From Actinomycetes bacterium (GTDB lineage: Bacteria > Actinomycetota > Actinomycetes > Prado026), in assembly GCA_025455945.1 (NCBI GenBank), contig JALOLN010000123.1, positions 1 to 6,130 on the forward strand: a stretch of 6,130 bases of DNA, read 5' to 3'. Position numbers and translations under genes: made by a program. This document shows, piece by piece, positions 5,745 through 6,130 of the stretch (position 1 is its first letter; each line of letters starts with the position of its first letter). The notes below the pieces were generated by a model. That model saw nothing but the letters and a program-made list of their open reading frames with translations, ran no database searches and was not told the DNA's origin.

Positions 5745-6130
5745 GTGGTCGACGGCGCGGCGCGCGAGGGCGGGGTCGACACCCGACCCGCCTCCGTGGC
5801 CGCACGCGCCGAACCGCCCCCACTCGAGCCCACGCGCCCCGCCGGGGCGCGGGTCCGGGCCCGGCTGGCCCGGCTCGCGGCGGTGCGGGGGGGCGCGTCC
5901 GACCCGGTCCTGGAGCCACTGTTCCGAACCGTCCGGGCCAACCACCCCAAGGCCGAGGTGCGCGAGCTCGAGCGCGCCTTCGAGGCCGCCGCCCACCACC
6001 ACGAGGGTCAGCTGCGCAAGAGCGGCGAGCCCTACATCACCCACCCGCTCGCCGTGGCGCAGATCCTCGCCGACCTCGGGATGACCGTCCCGACGCTGTG
6101 CGCCGCCCTGCTGCACGACACCGTGGAGGA
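5745..6130 (+). CDS. rel: RelA/SpoT-type (p)ppGpp synthetase/hydrolase, N-terminal part (3' end outside window)
   Basis: 128 codons plus two bases are visible from a GTG start. The family makes and breaks (p)ppGpp, the stringent-response alarmone; actinobacteria usually carry one long bifunctional enzyme, often named relA or rel. Residues 1-50 are Ala/Pro/Arg-rich and probably disordered, a common actinobacterial extension. The hydrolase domain begins at about 55. Its RKSGEPYITHPLAVA motif is at 91-105, with metal-ligand H100, and LLHDTVE at 122-128 carries H124 and D125 of the HD signature. The next base pair of codon 129 (GA) is consistent with the expected Asp of HDxxED. The intact HD residues argue for a hydrolase-competent protein, not a synthetase-only RelA. 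The synthetase, TGS and ACT regions lie beyond the window, so their presence is assumed. The start is set by AAGGAG at 5731-5736. Confidence 0.94.
   Translation, partial: MVDGAAREGGVDTRPASVAARAEPPPLEPTRPAGARVRARLARLAAVRGGASDPVLEPLFRTVRANHPKAEVRELERAFEAAAHHHEGQLRKSGEPYITHPLAVAQILADLGMTVPTLCAALLHDTVE

Noticed and set aside
1..6130. Search for a novel system, mobile element, CRISPR array, tRNA or riboswitch
   Set aside because: All eight genes are recognised conserved housekeeping genes in a known order, gaps are at most 82 bases, and no array, transposase, terminal repeats or structured RNA signature was seen.

Overview
This window comes from a chromosome of very high G+C content (about 70% or more by eye). 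It is almost entirely coding, and every gene lies on the + strand. All seven visible stop codons are TGA, and five of the seven visible start codons are GTG. The gene order ruvC-ruvA-ruvB-yajC-secD-secF-apt-rel, together with a Ser/Pro/Thr-rich insertion in SecD, points strongly to an actinobacterium. Free-living high-GC orders such as Geodermatophilales, Frankiales or Streptomycetales are plausible, but the sequence alone does not fix the genus.

Layout: positions 1-208 hold the 3' end of ruvC (Holliday-junction resolvase). It overlaps ruvA (205-837) by four bases, and ruvB (839-1897) follows after one base. Together they form the RuvABC branch-migration and resolution operon. After 26 bases comes yajC (1924-2256), which has no visible Shine-Dalgarno but has a TAGACT -10-like hexamer about one transcript-start distance upstream, suggesting a leaderless transcript. 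The 82-base gap between yajC and secD holds a perfect 8-bp inverted repeat built on the yajC stop codon, a weak -10-like hexamer, and the secD ribosome binding site. secD (2339-4006) and secF (4006-5172) share one base, and secF and apt (5169-5702) overlap by four bases, so secD-secF-apt look translationally coupled. A 42-base gap with a second TAGACT hexamer and a clean AAGGAG site precedes rel (5745 to the window end), the N-terminal part of a RelA/SpoT-type (p)ppGpp enzyme. It is cut off inside its HD hydrolase motif.

The genes form three functional blocks: DNA recombination and repair (ruvCAB), membrane accessory factors of the Sec translocon that use the proton gradient (yajC, secD, secF), and nucleotide metabolism plus stringent response (apt, rel). 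The key catalytic residues I could check are all present, and no gene looks broken.

I see no mobile element, CRISPR array, RNA gene, toxin-antitoxin or defence locus, and no gene-free stretch longer than 82 bases. This is a conserved housekeeping region, and I found no undescribed system. The points worth a second look are small: the dyad at the yajC stop, the paired TAGACT promoters, the low-complexity hairpin-forming tract and the isolated cysteine pair in SecD, and a short duplication in the SecF tail.
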